Shown: in pieces, positions 1 through 6,110 of the stretch | How the letters are laid out: each line of letters opens with the position of its first letter | Numbering within the stretch: position 1 is the stretch's first letter | Assembly: GCA_955652345.1 (NCBI GenBank) | Contig: CATPBV010000205.1 | Coordinates: forward strand, 1 to 6,853 | Direction of reading: 5' to 3' | Source: an uncultured Solirubrobacteraceae bacterium | Lineage (GTDB): Bacteria; Actinomycetota; Thermoleophilia; Solirubrobacterales; Solirubrobacteraceae | DNA: 6,853 nucleotides | Program-made: the position numbers and the translations under genes | Notes under the pieces: model-generated | Seen by the model: only the letters and a program-made list of their open reading frames with translations | The model's database searches: none | Told to the model about the DNA's origin: nothing

Positions 1-180
1 CCGGTGATCCTCAGCGGTGGCCTGACGCCGCACAACGTGAGCGACGCGATTGCCGTCGTCCGCCCGTTCGCGGTCGACGTCGCGACCGGGGTCGAGCGAA
101 GCCCGGGACGCAAGGACCCGCGTAAGCTCGAGGCGTTCACCGCGGCGGTCAACGGCGAGATGGCGACGGCGGTCCAGTGA
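1..180 (+). CDS. trpF: phosphoribosylanthranilate isomerase (TrpF), C-terminal fragment
   Basis: The window opens inside this gene; only the last 59 codons and the TGA stop are present. TrpF converts N-(5'-phosphoribosyl)-anthranilate to CdRP (1-carboxyphenylamino-1-deoxyribulose 5-phosphate) in the cytoplasm, the third step of tryptophan synthesis. Reading frame 1 gives ILSGGLTPHNV near its beginning and VDVATGVERSPGRKDPRKL further on. These are the last two phosphate-binding strand-loops of the TrpF beta/alpha barrel (SGGL and the D-V-x-x-G-V-E block) followed by the usual C-terminal helix with G-x-K-D. The family member is normally a little over 200 residues, so about three quarters lies outside the window. 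Its stop overlaps the GTG start of trpB as GTGA, so the two genes are very likely translationally coupled. The order trpF-trpB-trpA supports the call. Confidence 0.93.
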   Translation, partial: PVILSGGLTPHNVSDAIAVVRPFAVDVATGVERSPGRKDPRKLEAFTAAVNGEMATAVQ

Positions 181-1355
181 GCGCCGTGCGGCACCGCTTC
201 GGCCGCTACGGCGGCCAATACGTGCCCGAGACGCTGATGCCGGCGCTCGCGGAGCTCGAAGCCGCCTGGGTGCAAGCTCGAGATGACCCGGCATTCCACA
301 GCGAGCTCGACGCGCTGCTGGCCGACTACGTCGGGCGTCCCTCGCCGCTATACCGCGCACCAAGGTTGAGCGAGGCGGCCGGCCATCCGATCTACCTCAA
401 GCGCGAGGACCTGAACCACACCGGCGCGCACAAGATCAACAACGCCCTCGGCCAGGCGCTGCTCGCGCGAAGAATGGGAAAGCGACGGATCGTCGCCGAG
501 ACCGGCGCCGGCCAGCACGGCGTCGCGGCGGCGACCGCGTGCGCGCTGCTCGATCTCGAATGCGTCGTGTACATGGGCACCGAGGACATACGCCGCCAGA
601 AGCCAAACGTCGAGCGCATGGGCCTGCTCGGGGCGCGCGTCGAGCCCGTCGAGGCGGGAGCGCGGACGCTGAAGGAGGCGGTCTCGGCCGCGATCCGCGA
701 CTGGGTCGCCAACGTTCAGAGCACGCACTACATCATCGGCTCGTGCGTCGGGCCGGCGCCGTACCCCGAGCTGGTGCGCGACCTCCAGCGGGTGATCGGG
801 GACGAAGCGCGCGCGCAGGTGCTCGAGCACGCCGGCCGCCTTCCCGAGCGGGTGATCGCGTGCGTCGGCGGGGGCTCCAACGCGATCGGCCTGTTCACGG
901 CGTTCGTGGAGGACGAGGCCGTCCAACTGGTCGGGGTGGAGGCCGCCGGCGAGGGCCTCGACACTCCTCGCCATGGCGCGCCCCTGACCGAAGCCGGGCT
1001 GCCCGGCGTGCTGCATGGCGCGTTCACGGCGATCATGCAGGACGAGGACGGGCAGATCCTCGAGGCGCATTCGATCTCCGCCGGCCTCGACTACCCCGGC
1101 ACAGGTCCGGAGCATGCCTGGCTGCGGGACTCGGGGCGCGCGCGCTACGTTGCAGTCACCGACGAGCAGGCGCTCAAAGCGTTCGAGCGCACAGCGCGTC
1201 TGGAGGGCATCATCCCGGCGCTCGAGAGCGCGCACGCGATCGCCTGGGCGATCGACTCGGGATTCAGCGAGCTCGACCTGATCTGCCTGTCGGGACGGGG
1301 TGACAAGGACCTCGCCGAAGCGCTGGCGCTCCTCACCCCCGGCTCCGCTATCTAA
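177..1355 (+). CDS. trpB: tryptophan synthase beta chain
   Basis: 392 residues, close to the usual length of about 395-400. TrpB is the PLP-dependent subunit that condenses indole, received through a tunnel from TrpA, with L-serine to give L-tryptophan. Visible landmarks are the N-terminal FGRYGGQYVPETL (residues 9-20), catalytic Schiff-base lysine K86 in HTGAHKINN, the acid-base glutamate E108 in AETGAGQHG, the PLP-phosphate loop GGGSNA (231-236), DEDGQI (289-294), SISAGLDYPGTGPEH (299-313) and S372 in LSGRGDKD, which meets the pyridine nitrogen. All key residues are intact, so the enzyme should be active. The GTG start at 177 overlaps the trpF stop (GTGA) and gives the normal N-terminus. 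Slightly unusual are GPAPYP (192-197), where GPHPYP is common, and TAIMQDEDGQ (284-293), where TYLLQDEDGQ is common. A long ORF antisense to this gene is a GC-rich shadow. Confidence 0.97.
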   Translation: MSAVRHRFGRYGGQYVPETLMPALAELEAAWVQARDDPAFHSELDALLADYVGRPSPLYRAPRLSEAAGHPIYLKREDLNHTGAHKINNALGQALLARRMGKRRIVAETGAGQHGVAAATACALLDLECVVYMGTEDIRRQKPNVERMGLLGARVEPVEAGARTLKEAVSAAIRDWVANVQSTHYIIGSCVGPAPYPELVRDLQRVIGDEARAQVLEHAGRLPERVIACVGGGSNAIGLFTAFVEDEAVQLVGVEAAGEGLDTPRHGAPLTEAGLPGVLHGAFTAIMQDEDGQILEAHSISAGLDYPGTGPEHAWLRDSGRARYVAVTDEQALKAFERTARLEGIIPALESAHAIAWAIDSGFSELDLICLSGRGDKDLAEALALLTPGSAI

Positions 1356-1359
1356 CGCG

Positions 1360-2169
1360 ATGGCCTCGGCCAGCACGACCACCGGCGTTGAGCGGATCGC
1401 GGAGGCGTTCGCACGGGCTCGCAGCGACGGGCGCCGCGCGGCGCTGATGCCGTACATGATGGGCGGCTTTCCATCGGTCGAGCTCTCTCGCGAGATTGCG
1501 GTCGCCTATGCGCACTCGGGCGCCGACCTCGTCGAGCTGGGCATCCCGTTCTCGGATCCGCTCGCGGACGGGCCGGTGATCCACGCCGCCGCGACCGCCG
1601 CGCTGCGCGCCGGCGCAACCGTCGAGCGCGTGCTCGAGCTGGCCGGCGCGATCGCCGAGAACGACGTTCCGGTCATCGTCATGTGCTACTCCAACCCCGT
1701 TCTCGCCCGTGGGTATGAGCGTTTCGCCGCCGCGCTGGTGCGGGCCGGGGCGAGCGGACTGATCGTCCCGGACCTACCGATGGAGGAAGCATCAGAGCTG
1801 CGATCGGTGTGCGACCGGCACGGACTCGCCCTGGTTCCGCTGGTCGCACCAACCACGCCGCTGGAGCGGCTTGCCCAGATCGGGGCCACCGCCCGCGGAT
1901 TCCTGTATGCGGTGGCGGTCACCGGGACCACCGGCGAGCGCGCCGAGCTCGACCCAGCCCTCGTCGCCCGCGCCGCAGCACACGCCTCAGTTCCCGTGGC
2001 GCTTGGCTTCGGGATCGCCACCGCCAGCCAGGCGTCGGCGGCGGCGGACGCCGGCGCCGATGGGGTGATCATCGGGAGCCGTCTCGTGCGCGCGGCCGGG
2101 GAGGCCGACGATCCGGTCGCGGCGGTCAGCGAGCTGATCTCGGAGTATGCGGGCGCGCTACGCGACTGA
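1360..2169 (+). CDS. trpA: tryptophan synthase alpha chain
   Basis: 269 residues, matching the usual length of about 268. TrpA cleaves indole-3-glycerol phosphate into indole and glyceraldehyde 3-phosphate and channels the indole to TrpB. The sequence is a complete beta/alpha barrel: MMGGFPS (33-39), VELGIPFSDPLADGP (58-72) with catalytic E59 and D70 (spaced 11 apart, like E49 and D60 of the E. coli enzyme), VPDLPMEEA (136-144), the loop-6 motif VTGTTGER (187-194) with the conserved threonine T191, and the phosphate-binding GFGIA (216-220) and GVIIGSRLV (235-243). I chose the ATG at 1360, four bases after the trpB stop. An in-frame ATG at 1300 would add 20 arginine- and proline-rich residues that are only trpB read in another frame. 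No clear ribosome binding site is visible, so translation probably depends on coupling to trpB. Confidence 0.96.
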   Translation: MASASTTTGVERIAEAFARARSDGRRAALMPYMMGGFPSVELSREIAVAYAHSGADLVELGIPFSDPLADGPVIHAAATAALRAGATVERVLELAGAIAENDVPVIVMCYSNPVLARGYERFAAALVRAGASGLIVPDLPMEEASELRSVCDRHGLALVPLVAPTTPLERLAQIGATARGFLYAVAVTGTTGERAELDPALVARAAAHASVPVALGFGIATASQASAAADAGADGVIIGSRLVRAAGEADDPVAAVSELISEYAGALRD

Positions 2170-2188
2170 TGCGGTTAGCATCCTCCCG

Positions 2189-2350
2189 ATGGGACTGATA
2201 CTCACCGCCACCGCGGGGTTGTGCCTCTGGATTGTGCTGTGGGCGCTCGGCACCAGCGGATTCGATTCGATCATGATCGGGGTCGCGATGGTGCTGGTCG
2301 CAATCGCCGTGCACAACCTGCTTCCGTACCTGCTGGGGCGGCGGGAATGA
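2189..2350 (+). CDS. small two-helix membrane protein of unknown function
   Basis: 53 residues: MGLILTATAG at the N-terminus, LLPYLLGRRE at the C-terminus. Two hydrophobic stretches, about residues 2-21 and 27-47, are separated by a short polar turn (GTSGFD, 21-26), so a helical hairpin in the cytoplasmic membrane is likely. The arginine-rich end (GRRE) would stay inside by the positive-inside rule, which places both termini in the cytoplasm. An upstream in-frame ATG at 2147 overlaps trpA and would add 14 polar residues. The ATG at 2189, 19 bases after the trpA stop, gives a clean hydrophobic start and is preferred. I recognise no named family. Its position directly behind trpA suggests co-transcription with the tryptophan operon, but nothing in the sequence gives a function. 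A spurious ORF is possible but unlikely, given the sensible topology and the lack of a competing gene. Confidence 0.72.
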   Translation: MGLILTATAGLCLWIVLWALGTSGFDSIMIGVAMVLVAIAVHNLLPYLLGRRE

Positions 2351-2373
2351 CGGCCCCCCACCAGAGCCGTCAT
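2347..2373. repeat. 8-bp perfect inverted repeat (possible mRNA hairpin or operator) between the small membrane gene and the first binding-protein gene
   Basis: ATGACGGC (2347-2354) and GCCGTCAT (2366-2373) are perfect reverse complements separated by an 11-base, C-rich loop. The left arm contains the stop codon of the small membrane gene, and the right arm ends 13 bases before the ATG of the first binding protein. No T-run follows, so this is not a standard intrinsic terminator. It could be an mRNA hairpin that stabilises or separates the trp and binding-protein parts of the transcript, or a dyad site for a regulator. An 8-bp match in GC-rich DNA can also occur by chance. Confidence 0.4.
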
Positions 2374-2386
2374 CGGTAATCGGACC

Positions 2387-3547
2387 ATGCGCAAGAAGCT
2401 CTCGCGCAGCTTGACAGTCGCGCTGTGGGTCGCGGTTGCGGCTGCTGTGGGCGGCTGCAAGGCGCCGGCGAGCTCGACCATCAAAACGCCGGGCAAGGCG
2501 CTGACTATCTACACGAGCATGCCGCCCGGCGGCGCCGCCGACCAGCGCGCCCAGGACATGCTCCAGGCGGAGCAGCTTGCGCTCAAGCAGGCGGGTGGGC
2601 AGGTCGGGGGCTTCACGATCACTCTGCGTACGGTCCAGGGCAGCAAGCTCTCCGACAACGCCCGGACCGCGATCGAGGATCCCCATGCGATCGCCTACCT
2701 CGGAGAGGTGGTTCCGGGGCAGTCGGCGGATTCGATCGGGATCACCAACGCCGTGCAGCTGCCGGAGCTGAGTCCGACCGACACCGCGCAGGCGCTGACC
2801 CAGTCCACGACCGCGGTGCCTGGATCGCCGAAGCTCTACTACGAGGACTACACAACTTACGGCCAGACGTTCGCGAGGCTGGTTCCCACGACGGCCAAGG
2901 AGGCTGCCGCAATGATCCAGGAGATGGGGCTGCTTGGCGTGAGGTCGCTGTACATCGCCAGCGACGGCAGCGACTACGGAAACGCGCTGGCCGCCGAGGC
3001 ACGGAAGGCGGCGGGCTCGATCTCGATCCAATCCTCGCCCGCCGGCGCCGATGCGGTGCTCGCCGCGAGCGCCAGCGACAGCGCCGCGGCGAAGGTGTTC
3101 AACGCCGCGGCCTCGAGCTCGACGACCGTGAAGCTGTTCGGTCCGTCGGCGCTCGATGATCAGGCGTTCGTCGCGCTGATCTCTCCGGCCGCGCAGCGCA
3201 GTCTGTACGTGTCGACGCCGGGATTCCTCGCGAACCAGCTCACGCCGGCGGGACAGAGCTTCGTCAGCTCGTTCACGACCACCTATCAGCATCCTCCGGC
3301 TCCTGAGGCGATCTTCGGCTACGAGGCCATGACGGCAGTGCTTGCGGCGCTGCGTCAGGCGGGAACTTCGGCGAACAACCGCTCGATCGTGCTGCACGAC
3401 CTCCTGGCCCGCAACGAGAGCGCCTCGGCGCTGGGTACCTATCGGCTGCAGGGGTCGGGCGACACCACGCTTACGGGCCCGTTCCTGTTCAGCCACGTGA
3501 GGGCGGGGCAGCTCAAGCCGTTCACGTCGATTCAGTCGGTGGGGTGA
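2387..3547 (+). CDS. ABC-transporter solute-binding lipoprotein, LivJ-like (type 1 periplasmic-binding fold), copy 1
   Basis: 386 residues, normal for this family. Residues 1-23 form a lipoprotein signal peptide (basic MRKKLSR, a hydrophobic core, then the lipobox VGGC), so C24 would be lipidated and the protein held on the outer face of the membrane. The mature part starts with the first strand LTIYTSMPPGG (39-49), then a helix ending LALKQAG (64-70), and has a second-lobe strand SLYIASDGSDYG (187-198). Near the end it has FGYEAM (310-315), typical of branched-chain amino acid and amide binding proteins, and LGTYRLQGSGDTTLTGPFLF (349-368). It is a paralogue of the protein at 3930-5189. The ligand cannot be told from the sequence; it may be an amino acid or a related compound. 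The mature part has no cysteine apart from C24. The stop overlaps the next start as GTGA. No strong ribosome binding site precedes the ATG, and no transporter membrane or ATPase gene is nearby. Confidence 0.85.
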   Translation: MRKKLSRSLTVALWVAVAAAVGGCKAPASSTIKTPGKALTIYTSMPPGGAADQRAQDMLQAEQLALKQAGGQVGGFTITLRTVQGSKLSDNARTAIEDPHAIAYLGEVVPGQSADSIGITNAVQLPELSPTDTAQALTQSTTAVPGSPKLYYEDYTTYGQTFARLVPTTAKEAAAMIQEMGLLGVRSLYIASDGSDYGNALAAEARKAAGSISIQSSPAGADAVLAASASDSAAAKVFNAAASSSTTVKLFGPSALDDQAFVALISPAAQRSLYVSTPGFLANQLTPAGQSFVSSFTTTYQHPPAPEAIFGYEAMTAVLAALRQAGTSANNRSIVLHDLLARNESASALGTYRLQGSGDTTLTGPFLFSHVRAGQLKPFTSIQSVG

Positions 3548-3933
3548 TAGGCAGGGCCGGCGCCAACCGGCGCAGGCGGATCGCGGCTGGGGTTGCTGTA
3601 GTGGCGTTTGCAGGTGTGCTTCAGGGGTGCGGAGGCGGCGGTCCCGCAGCCGACAAGATCCGCGGGAAGGTCCTGACCATCTATTCGAGCGGCCCGATGG
3701 AGGGGGCGTCGGCGTCCGCGGCGCGGGCTGTGCTCACGGGCGAACGGCTGGCCCTCGCGATCGCGGGAGGCCGGATCGGCCGATACCGGATCGTCCTGCG
3801 GTCGCTCGATGATGCCACGGCTCCGCGGGGCGGCTGGGATCCGGGCCAGACCACCATCGACGCACGGCTGGCTAACGGCGTGTTCAAGCTGGCGGGCGGG
3901 CGCCTCGAGTTCTGGAAGGCGATCGAAGCGTGA
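3544..3933 (+). CDS. miniature solute-binding lipoprotein (probable internally deleted paralogue), copy 2
   Basis: Only 129 residues, against 386 and 419 for its two neighbours. Residues 1-28 are a lipoprotein signal peptide (GANRRRRIAAG, a hydrophobic core, lipobox LQGC), so C29 would be lipidated. Residues 42-109 match the first part of the neighbours: VLTIYSSGPMEG (43-54), GERLALAIAGGRIGRYRIVL (66-85), SLDD (87-90) and GWDPGQTTIDA (97-107), closest to the protein at 3930-5189. After about residue 110 the match breaks. The final GVFKLAGGRLEFWKAIEA (112-129) resembles the C-terminal strand of a binding protein, as in GPFLFSHVRAGQLKPF of copy 1. The simplest reading is an in-frame loss of the central 250 or so codons. 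It cannot form the normal two-lobed ligand cleft. The GTG start overlaps the previous stop (GTGA) and the stop overlaps the next start (GTGA), so it remains embedded in the coupled set. It may be a degenerating gene or a small surface lipoprotein still in use. Confidence 0.7.
   Translation: MIGRAGANRRRRIAAGVAVVAFAGVLQGCGGGGPAADKIRGKVLTIYSSGPMEGASASAARAVLTGERLALAIAGGRIGRYRIVLRSLDDATAPRGGWDPGQTTIDARLANGVFKLAGGRLEFWKAIEA
3914..3919 (+). promoter_or_regulatory. possible ribosome binding site (GGAAGG) for the third binding-protein gene
   Basis: The purine run GGAAGG ends 10 bases before the GTG start at 3930 and lies inside the end of the preceding gene. It supports the GTG that overlaps the TGA stop as the true start. 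It is one of the few Shine-Dalgarno-like runs in this window; the other starts appear to rely mostly on coupling. Confidence 0.35.
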
Positions 3934-5189
3934 GAGCGTTTCCGCTCCACTGCGCGGGGGCCCTGGTCACGCTTCTCGTGCTCGGTGGATGCGGGGGTTC
4001 CACGGCGGGAAACACGGACAGCGGCGCCTCGCGGACGGTGGACGTCTACTCGAGCCTTCCGCTGCAGGGAACGTCGAGCTCCCAAGGCGACCCGATCCTG
4101 AACGGGATCAAGCTCGCCCTCGCCCAGGCGGACGGCCGCGCCGGGCGGTGGACTGTCGTCTACAAGTCGCTCGACGATTCGAGCGGAGCGTCCGGGAAGT
4201 GGGATCCGGCTCAGACCGCGGCGGACGCCCAGAAGGCCGCGTCGGACCCGAGCGCCGTGCTCTACATCGGCGAGCTCGACTCCGACGCAAGCGCGGTCTC
4301 GATCCCGATCCTCAATGAAGCCGGCGTCGCTCAGATCAGCCCCGCGAGCACATATGTCGGCCTCACCACGGCTGGGGCCGGCAGCGCGACCGGAGAGCCG
4401 ATGAAGTACGACCCGACGGGGACCCCTACGTTCCTGCGGCTGGCGCCGATCGACTCGGTCCAGGGCGCAGCCGATCTGATTGCGATGAAGCGCGCCGGCT
4501 GTCAGAAGGTGGCCGTCGCGGACGACGGAGGGATCTACGGGGCGGGGCTCGCGCGGATGCTCCAGCTCGAGCACGGCCTGTACGGCGTGACGATCGCCTC
4601 CACCACGGCGCTCGACCCCGCCGCCACGAGCTTCGCCTCGTACGCGGCGACCGTCGGCGCTTCGGGAGCGGATTGCTTCTTCTTCGCCGGCGCGGTCTCT
4701 GCCGGGGCCGTCGCTCTGACCGAAGCGATCCACGCGGCGCTTCCCGCCGCGAAGATCTTCGGAGGCGATGGGATCTGCACCTCCGCGTTCATGAACGCGA
4801 AGCTGGGCGGTGTTCCGCGCGCGATCGACTCGCTGCTGCAGTGCACCGGCCCTCCCGGTGGGATGCCCGGATCCGCCAGCCGCAGCGTGTTCCTCAAGGC
4901 CTACACAGCGAAGTACGGCGATCCTCACCCGGACCCGTACGCGGCCTACGGCTACGAGGCGATGAAGCTGGGGCTCGACACGATCGCTCGCCTCGGACGT
5001 CGCGGCGATCTCAGATCGGCGGTCCGTGCCGCCCTGTTCTCGACCGTTGGCCGCCGTTCGGTGATCGGCACCTACGGGTTCCGGGCCACCGGCGACACGA
5101 CACTCGATTCGTACGGCCTCTACACAGCCGGCCCGGGGGGCTACCCGCTGCTCGTGCGGACGATCACCCCGCCGAGAACCGTCGCTTGA
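3930..5189 (+). CDS. ABC-transporter solute-binding lipoprotein, LivJ-like (type 1 periplasmic-binding fold), copy 3
   Basis: 419 residues. A short signal peptide (MRAFPLHCAGALVTLLVLGGC) ends in lipobox LGGC with C21 as the lipid-anchored residue. The first lobe holds VDVYSSLPLQG (37-47), IKLALAQADGRAG (60-72), the insert SGKWDPAQTAADA (88-100) shared with the miniature copy but absent from copy 1, and AVLYIGELDSDAS (109-121). The second lobe has QKVAVADDGGIYGAGLA (192-208), KIFGGDGIC (275-283), YAAYGYEAM (337-345) and IGTYGFRATGDTTLDSYGLY (379-398). The fold and FGYEAM/YGYEAM-type motif are those of branched-chain amino acid or amide ABC binding proteins; the exact ligand is unknown. The mature part carries four further cysteines (C191, C249, C283, C305), which could form two disulphides. 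The GTG start overlaps the previous stop. The gene ends 9 bases from the convergent cyclase gene, with no visible terminator between them. Confidence 0.87.
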   Translation: MRAFPLHCAGALVTLLVLGGCGGSTAGNTDSGASRTVDVYSSLPLQGTSSSQGDPILNGIKLALAQADGRAGRWTVVYKSLDDSSGASGKWDPAQTAADAQKAASDPSAVLYIGELDSDASAVSIPILNEAGVAQISPASTYVGLTTAGAGSATGEPMKYDPTGTPTFLRLAPIDSVQGAADLIAMKRAGCQKVAVADDGGIYGAGLARMLQLEHGLYGVTIASTTALDPAATSFASYAATVGASGADCFFFAGAVSAGAVALTEAIHAALPAAKIFGGDGICTSAFMNAKLGGVPRAIDSLLQCTGPPGGMPGSASRSVFLKAYTAKYGDPHPDPYAAYGYEAMKLGLDTIARLGRRGDLRSAVRAALFSTVGRRSVIGTYGFRATGDTTLDSYGLYTAGPGGYPLLVRTITPPRTVA

Positions 5190-5198
5190 GGGCACACC

Positions 5199-6065
5199 TC
5201 ATGCAGCCCGCCGGTCGCTGACGCGTCCGCGCCGCTTGGCTTCGAGCAGGCGTTGATCGGCCGCGTTCAGGAGCGCGGCCGCGGTCCTTCCATCCACTGG
5301 AAACAGCGCGACTCCGGCGCTCGCTCCGAGCGTTTCGATCCCGACCGTCACGCGGCCGACGGCCTCCGTGGCGCGTTTGGCGAGCGTCGTCGCTCCGGCA
5401 GCGCTTGTTTCGGGGGCGAGTACGCAGAACTCGTCTCCGCCCATGCGGGCGAGCGTGTCCTGATCGCGGATCGCCAGCTGCACCGCGCGCGCGACCTCGC
5501 GCAGCAGATCGTCCCCGGCGAGGTGGCCGAACCGGTCGTTCAGCAGCTTGAAGCCATCCAGGTCGAGCACCAGCACCGCGAAGCTGCGGCGGGTCCTGGA
5601 GTGGCGCGCGATCTCGTAGTAGATCCGCTCGAGCATCGCCCGCCGGTTGGCGACACCCGTCAGGGGATCGGACCGCGCGCTGGCGCGAGCGCTGTCGCGC
5701 TCGCGCTCGAGACGCTCCCTGAGACTGGCGAGCACCGCGACGCTGGCTCCGGTGACAAGCAGTGGGGCCAGCACCTGGCTGGGCACGGTCGAATGGCGCT
5801 CGACGAGCGAGGCGCCGCCCGCCGCCGCAACCACCGCGACCGAGCTGCCGACGGCGCCGAGGCGGCTTGTGCAGCGAGAGCTCACGAGCAGCGCTCCGGG
5901 TACGCACACCCAGATCGCCTGGCCTCCTCTGGCGACGATCACCGCGGCCGCGGTGAGCGCCGCGACCACAAGTGTCGCCAGCAGCGCCTGGCGCGGCTTC
6001 CGCGGGGCCCGGTCCGTGGGCGGTCTGGCGCGGCTTCGATGCCGGCCTGTGCTGCGCATGGCCAT
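5199..6065 (-). CDS. membrane-anchored diguanylate cyclase (GGDEF domain)
   Basis: 288 residues. Diguanylate cyclases join two GTP into the second messenger cyclic di-GMP at the inner face of the membrane. After a basic N-terminus (1-27) come about four hydrophobic segments (roughly 28-46, 50-62, 70-86 and 96-114), then a charged, probably coiled-coil linker (115-130, LRERLERERDSARASA). The GGDEF domain spans about 131-285: DPLTGVANRR (133-142), metal-binding D168 in LDLDGFKLLND with guanine-binding N176, D185 in HLAGDDLL, and the full active-site motif GGDEF (209-213). The inhibitory I-site RxxD is present as RDQD (200-203), five residues before GGDEF, so product inhibition is expected. There is no PAS, GAF or EAL domain, so any signal would be sensed through the membrane part. 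The ATG at 6065 has no clear ribosome binding site; a second ATG lies at 6059. The gene lies 45 bases downstream of padR on the same strand. Confidence 0.92.
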   Translation of the reverse strand: MAMRSTGRHRSRARPPTDRAPRKPRQALLATLVVAALTAAAVIVARGGQAIWVCVPGALLVSSRCTSRLGAVGSSVAVVAAAGGASLVERHSTVPSQVLAPLLVTGASVAVLASLRERLERERDSARASARSDPLTGVANRRAMLERIYYEIARHSRTRRSFAVLVLDLDGFKLLNDRFGHLAGDDLLREVARAVQLAIRDQDTLARMGGDEFCVLAPETSAAGATTLAKRATEAVGRVTVGIETLGASAGVALFPVDGRTAAALLNAADQRLLEAKRRGRVSDRRAA

Positions 6066-6073
6066 CAGTGTGG

Positions 6074-6084
6074 CGACCGGGTCG
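6074..6084. repeat. 11-bp palindrome CGACCGGGTCG upstream of the cyclase start
   Basis: CGACC and GGTCG are perfect reverse complements around one central base, 9-19 bases upstream of the cyclase ATG. It lies in the only gap (6066-6110) between padR and the cyclase gene. It could be part of an operator or a short RNA hairpin masking the start region. A 5-bp half-site in GC-rich DNA is weak evidence. No convincing -35/-10 pair is seen in this 45-base gap. Confidence 0.15.
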
Positions 6085-6110
6085 GACTGATTTTCGTTAC
6101 GCGGCGGGCG

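Noticed and set aside
1300..1359. Upstream in-frame ATG that would extend TrpA by 20 residues
   Set aside because: The extra residues are arginine- and proline-rich, lie wholly inside trpB, and make the protein longer than the family norm.
348..1457. 369-residue open frame antisense to trpB
   Set aside because: It overlaps an unmistakable trpB with all catalytic residues; its composition is typical of a shadow frame.
2411..2416. TTGACA, a perfect -35-like hexamer
   Set aside because: It lies inside the signal-peptide region of the first binding protein and has no -10-like element at the right distance downstream.
2126..3496. 456-residue open frame antisense to the first binding-protein gene
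   Set aside because: It is highly arginine-rich, has no recognisable domain, and covers a clear lipoprotein gene on the other strand. Long antisense frames are expected in GC-rich coding DNA.
3544..3933. Frameshifted pseudogene explanation for the short binding protein
   Set aside because: The next gene begins at its stop codon with its own signal peptide, so no downstream remnant exists to be restored by a frame change; internal deletion fits better.
3681..5195. 504-residue open frame antisense to binding proteins 2 and 3
   Set aside because: Low-complexity R/G/A composition with no domain. The plus-strand frame has a lipobox, fold motifs and coupled starts, so this is a shadow.
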